Shown here: positions 51,162-54,340 of the stretch, one piece after another
Numbering within the stretch: the stretch's first letter is position 1
How the letters are laid out: every line of letters begins with the position of its first letter
Assembly (NCBI GenBank): GCA_016711405.1
Contig: JADJSZ010000037.1
Span: 1 to 54,340, forward strand
DNA from: Candidatus Hadersleviella danica
GTDB lineage: Bacteria; Chloroflexota; Anaerolineae; Promineifilales; Promineifilaceae
Length of the DNA stretch: 54,340 nucleotides
Direction of reading: 5' to 3'
Notes under the pieces: generated by a model
Told to the model about the DNA's origin: nothing
Database searches by the model: none
What the model saw: the letters and a program-made list of their open reading frames with translations, nothing else
Made by a program: the position numbers and the translations under genes

Positions 51162-51763
51162 ATGAGCAAAACTCGACTTGAGACATTTTTTGATGGTGTC
51201 GTGGCTATCATCATCACCATTATGGTACTCGAGATGAAAGTACCACAGGGTGATACGCTTGCCACTTTGTCACCGTTAATTCCCCGGATAATGAGTTATG
51301 TGCTTAGTTTTATCTACCTTGGTATCTACTGGAATAACCATCACCACATGTTGCAGACCTGCAATAAAGTAACAGGTTCTATCCTGTGGGCGAATCACCA
51401 TCTTCTGTTTTGGTTGTCGCTGGTTCCCTTTACAACGGGCTGGATGGGAGAAAATCAGTTTTACGGCCGTGCCGACAGCGATTTATGGTGTTGTTTTGCT
51501 AATGGCGGCCATTGCCTATTGGATACTCCAACAACAACTCATTCTTGCGGAAGGTGAAAATTCCCTGTTGAAGAAAGCCATTGGCAATGACTGGAAAGGA
51601 AAGCCTCCCCCTTATTGTATATTTCGGCTATTGGCTCGCTTTTGTCTCCCACTGGATTTCCATCGCCCTTTACATTCTCGTAGCCCTGCTTTGGTTAATT
51701 CCCGATAGGCGCATTGAGCAGATGCTTGCAACGCCAAAAAGTGAAGGAACGTCCAATTTTTAA
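51162..51763 (+). CDS. TMEM175-like (DUF1211) potassium channel protein (two frameshifts)
   Basis: About 200 residues in three frames. The start SKTRLETFFDGVVAIIITIM with VLEMKVP is the first-helix signature of bacterial TMEM175 channels (R-x-E-x-F-x-D-G). Then SFIYLGIYWNNHHHMLQTC, LLFWLSLVPFTTGWMGENQF, a shift at a T4 run (51459-51462), VPTAIYGVVLLMAAIAYWIL, a shift near 51604, and LIVYFGYWLAFVSHWISIAL. Six helices are expected. Family members form potassium-selective leak channels. Good Shine-Dalgarno (GAAAGGAG at 51141-51148, rather distant). Conservation across frames points to base-calling errors. Confidence 0.82.
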
Positions 51764-51814
51764 GCTGAACAAATTGGTCTTTCGTCACGAAACGTGGCCA
51801 ATTACGCCACCCAA

Positions 51815-52181
51815 ATGACCTATCATCACTCACAACTCATTAACCAAGGGGACATCTACTGGATTCAGGCCGAGGGCACGCAAGCTCGAGCTGGGTGATT
51901 ACCCCCACCCTTATGTGGTCATCCAAGACAACCTCTTAAACCACAGCCGCATCCACACAATTGTCGTTTGAGCCCTAACCACCAACCGCAAGCTGGCCAA
52001 TGCGCCGGGTAACGTTTTGCTGGAAGTGGGCGAGGCGAATTTGCCCAAGCAAAGCGTGGTTGTGGTCTCCAAAGTTTCGGCCGTGGACAAAGCACGGCTG
52101 GGGGAGTACATCGGCTCACTGACCGAGAGCCGCATCCAGCAGATTTTGGCGGGGATGCGCTTTTTTTTTTTCGGCCGTTAG
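51815..52181 (+). pseudogene. PemK/MazF-family endoribonuclease toxin, broken
   Basis: The reconstructed protein begins MTYHHSQLINQGDIYWIQAE, changes frame at about 51872-51882 and continues KLELGDYPHPYVVIQDNLLN, HSRIHTIVV, a TGA stop (51969-51971), ALTTNRKLANAPGNVLLEVG, EANLPKQSVVVVSKVSAVDK and ARLGEYIGSLTESRIQQILA. This is the MazF/PemK fold with its mRNA interferase motifs. The stop falls where relatives have cysteine (VVCALT), so a single substitution would explain it. With both a frameshift and a nonsense codon, and no antitoxin gene, this looks like a relic. It ends beside a run of 11 T. Confidence 0.75.
52161..52171. repeat. T11 homopolymer
   Basis: Eleven consecutive T inside the 3' end of the PemK relic (four Phe codons), then CGGCCG. 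It could slip in replication or act as a terminator tract. Confidence 0.7.
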
Positions 52182-52194
52182 GCCAAATTTGGTG

Positions 52195-52270
52195 TAGTGG
52201 TGTAGTGGTATATTGGGTGTATTAAAGTACACCAATACACGAATAAACCAATACACGACTACACCACCTC
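52195..52270. repeat. GGTGTAGT/ACTACACC repeat hairpin
   Basis: GGTGTAGTGGTGTAGTGGTATATTGGGTGTATTAAAG and ACACCAATACACGAATAAACCAATACACGACTACACC form a long imperfect stem between the convergent PemK relic and acyl-CoA dehydrogenase genes. Confidence 0.7.
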
Positions 52271-52273
52271 TCC

Positions 52274-54004
52274 CTAGATGGCAGAAGAAAGTCGACTCAC
52301 TTGGTCATCGTAATAGGCAATTTGCCCCGGCCGTAGCTGGCGCACGCGCTGGTTGAGGTTGAAGATGGCCATCCTCTGTTTGCTCTTGTCTTCTTTCTCC
52401 AGCAACTCCCACACCGCCTCGGCCGCCATACAGGCCGTGTAGTACAAGTCGGTCAGCCGGTCCATGAGGGGGACGGAAGTAAATGGCGGCCGTCAACTCA
52501 TCCATCGCCAACACCTCCCCAACTCCTGCGCGATAATTTCCACCTGCGCCAACCCCTCTAGCTTCAGTTCGGGGAAGTTAGCCGCTTGGAATAGTTGGCG
52601 AATGTGCGCCAAAAATGGCTCGTGGATGGCGTATTTGCGGATGTCACGCTGGACTTGCGCCAGCAAAACGTTGTGGGTTCCCTCCCAATTCTCGAACACA
52701 ATGTTATCGCGCAACAGGCGGGGCAAGACGGAAAAGCTCTCAATGGCGCCATTGCCACCCAAAATTTCGATGGCGGTCATAATGACTTCGTGGGCTAAAA
52801 CGGCCGTGCGATACTTGTTCAGATTCACCGCCATGCGGAAAAAAGCGCGGTCGGCCTCGCTGGCACGGCCGAGTTCAATGTCGTCCATCACCTTGGCGAT
52901 ACGCAGGGAGCCAGCCAACATGGCCGCACAATCGGTGCGCATCCGCGCCAATTGCGCTTGCACCAGCGGAAAGCGGATGATGGGTTGGCCAAACGCCAGC
53001 CGATTTTGGGCGTATGTCCACGCAATGGTCAGGGCACGGCGGCCGTTGGCGGTGGAGCCAATCGCATTGTAAATGCGCGAGGTGTTGATGACGTGCTGGA
53101 GGGCATCCTTAAAACTGCCGACATGGTAGCCGAGCGCATCCCGAAAATCGAGTTCGGCAGAGGCCATCGAGCGCGTGCCCAGTTTGTCTTTGAGGCGGCG
53201 AATGGTGAAGTTGTTAACTTCGCCGTTCTCGAGGTGGCGTGGCACGAGGAACAGTCCCAGCCCCCGTGTGCCTTCTTCGTGCCCCATGCGGGCAGTGACC
53301 AACGCCAAATCGGCCGTGACATTGGAGCAGAACCATTTTTCGCCCGTCAAATACCAAACATCGCTGTCGGTGTCTTCCGGCCGTGCCCAAACCGAGTTAG
53401 CGCCTACGTCGGAGCCGCCTTGCACTTCGGTGAGGTATTGTGCCCCATTAAAGTTGGTGTCATAGTTGGGGTCCAGCAAACGGCCAAGGTATTTCTCGCG
53501 CAAGGGGGCGGGGGCGACGTGTTGCAACACTTTGATGATGCCGGCCGTGCAGGCCAGCGGGCGGAGTTGTGCCCCGCCTCGCCGTTTTGGGAGGAGAGTG
53601 GACAGGCTCAGGCGAGCTTCCAGTTGCCCATCTCGCCTAACACGGCCATGGGTCGGCCGCCGTATATCAGCCCGGCCAGCGGCATGGTGGCTGGGGTGGA
53701 AATTCGACATCTTCAACGCGACGGCCGAAGCCATCAAACCGATTAAGGAAGGGGTTACCGGGGCAAATTGGCTTCGCGCACGAGAGGGTCTATTTCGCTG
53801 GCGGCCGTTTGCCCAAATTTATACAGATGGGGGCGGTGGCAACGTATTTTTCCTGCCCATGATAGATTCCAGTTTGCGTTGTAAGTCGCTATCGGCCGTG
53901 AAGTAGTTGGGCGGCTGGCTGGCCTGCCACTCCTCCAACGGTTGCGCCCCGCCACATGGGGGGGCACTGTTTCGGGGGGTGTAGTGGGTAATTTTGTCGC
54001 TCAT
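52274..54004 (-). pseudogene. AidB-like acyl-CoA dehydrogenase, multiply frameshifted
   Basis: About 575 residues spread over several frames. N-terminus MSDKITHYTPRNSAPPCGG, then YKFGQTAASEIDPLVREA, GRPMAVLGEMGNWK, and a long intact centre with TEVQGGSDVGANSVWARP, GEKWFCSNVTADLALV, TRGLGLFLVPRHL, the dehydrogenase core TSRIYNAIGSTANGRRAL and AIEILGGNGAIESFSVLPRL. The C-terminus in another frame: YYTACMAAEAVWELLEKED and GQIAYYDDQVSRL. The GGSDVGA phrase and C-terminal extension suggest the AidB-like subfamily (alkylation-response flavoprotein). At least four indels plus an in-frame stop near 53610 are needed. Either bad sequence or a recent pseudogene. Confidence 0.78.
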
Positions 54005-54007
54005 GGG

Positions 54008-54138
54008 TGGGGGTTACTCGTTACTGGTTTTGGTTATTGAAACTAATTTTGACCCGATTTTGTTACACTGAGCGTATTGGGACGCAAGGCCACGAAGAGA
54101 CTGAAAGACCGACTGAATGACTGAAAGAATAAAACCTT
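54008..54138. repeat. GTTACTG units and GACTGAAA octamers
   Basis: GGTTACTCGTTACTGGTTTTGG and GAGACTGAAAGACCGACTGAATGACTGAAAG, the same octamer as at 4579-4608 and 14860-14876. It separates the dehydrogenase gene from the next start. Confidence 0.55.
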
Positions 54139-54149
54139 GGAGGCTCATC

Positions 54150-54340
54150 ATGGATGGTTCAATTGTTTTAGCCCTGACTTTTTATGCTTATTTGTGGCTG
54201 GGGAAACATGAATTGGCGGTCATTTTGGTGGGGGGCTTTTGGGAGCCACGGCCGCAGTCATGTTGCTTGATGAAAGCTGGGGGGCTATGGGGGGCTGGTT
54301 GGCCTGATTTTGGGTGGCTGGTTTTTTGGTGGGTTCAGCC
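54150..54340 (+). CDS. Small Gly-rich membrane protein, partial
   Basis: The ATG at 54150 has GGAGG (54139-54143) upstream. It reads MDGSIVLALTFYAYLWLG and KHELAVILVGG, then probably changes frame near 54231-54240 to GLLGATAAVMLLDESWGAMGG, and again to LVGLILGGWFFGG. The sequence is hydrophobic, probably two or three helices, and runs off the right edge. The family is unknown. Confidence 0.5.
   Translation, partial: MDGSIVLALTFYAYLWLGKHELAVILVGGFWEPRPQSCCLMKAGGLWGAGWPDFGWLVFWWVQ

Noticed and set aside
51969..51971. TGA in the PemK gene as a recoded (Trp or Sec) codon
   Set aside because: TGA ends many intact genes here, there is no selenocysteine element visible, and the gene also has a frameshift.

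Overview
The window is a gene-dense stretch of moderately GC-rich bacterial DNA. It most likely comes from a filamentous-type Chloroflexota (Anaerolineae, Caldilineae or Ardenticatenia grade). This placement is inference from gene content: nSTAND and SIR2-like conflict proteins, NBR1-type Ig domains, a secreted protein ending in FLPLVVK, protoglobins beside MglA/roadblock proteins, and multidomain secreted amylases. No rRNA, tRNA, CRISPR array, insertion sequence or phage module was found.

Layout. 0-4.4 kb: a PotA-like ABC ATPase (cut by the window edge), an Lrp regulator, Hsp33, a serine beta-lactamase-like hydrolase and a secreted four-SH3 protein. 4.6-7.3 kb: an unrecognised Rossmann-like protein and a GT4 glycosyltransferase. 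7.4-13.6 kb: a co-directional signalling locus with a REC/roadblock/HATPase protein, an MglA-like GTPase, three more roadblock proteins (one with DUF4388), a cytosolic PhnD-like binding protein and two tandem globin sensors. 13.7-21.5 kb: a quinone-oxidoreductase-type enzyme, a DtxR/MntR regulator, a large GH/NBR1-Ig/C39/GH protein, an acyl-ACP desaturase and a thiolase-like protein without the usual cysteine. 21.8-28.3 kb: starch degradation, with a secreted CBM9/DOMON-like protein and a two-headed amylopullulanase. 28.4-30.1 kb: divergent rpiB and transaldolase. 30.1-35.9 kb (minus strand): a defence-like island of SIR2-like protein, MNT nucleotidyltransferase, HEPN protein and an nSTAND1 NTPase joined through a membrane segment to an M23 peptidase, followed by GNAT and 4Fe-4S/CDGSH genes. 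36.2-41.9 kb: hisS, nadK, a TPR/zinc-ribbon membrane protein, recN and vapBC. 42-49.7 kb: a secreted LTD-MBL-LTD protein, a lipoprotein, an HhH-GPD-like glycosylase, an MgtC/DUF4010 membrane protein, a HAD phosphatase, a Thr/Pro-rich surface protein and nicotinate phosphoribosyltransferase. 49.7-54.3 kb: a GNAT, an unknown protein, a TMEM175-like channel, a PemK/MazF relic, a broken AidB-like acyl-CoA dehydrogenase and a partial membrane protein.

Three genome-scale signatures cut across the genes. First, CGGCCG (mostly as ACGGCCGT, TCGGCCGT or ACGGCCGA) is strongly over-represented: I count 18 in the first 3.1 kb. Second, nearly every intergenic gap holds a degenerate 6-8 bp tandem repeat, often followed by its reverse complement so that it can fold into a long hairpin; unit sequences differ from gap to gap. 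Third, about a third of the genes carry frameshifts, clustered at 13.7-18.6, 27.4-34.8 and 48.4-54.3 kb, many at short homopolymers and with the encoded protein still conserved across frames. Base-calling error is the simplest reading, but two or three genes may be true relics.
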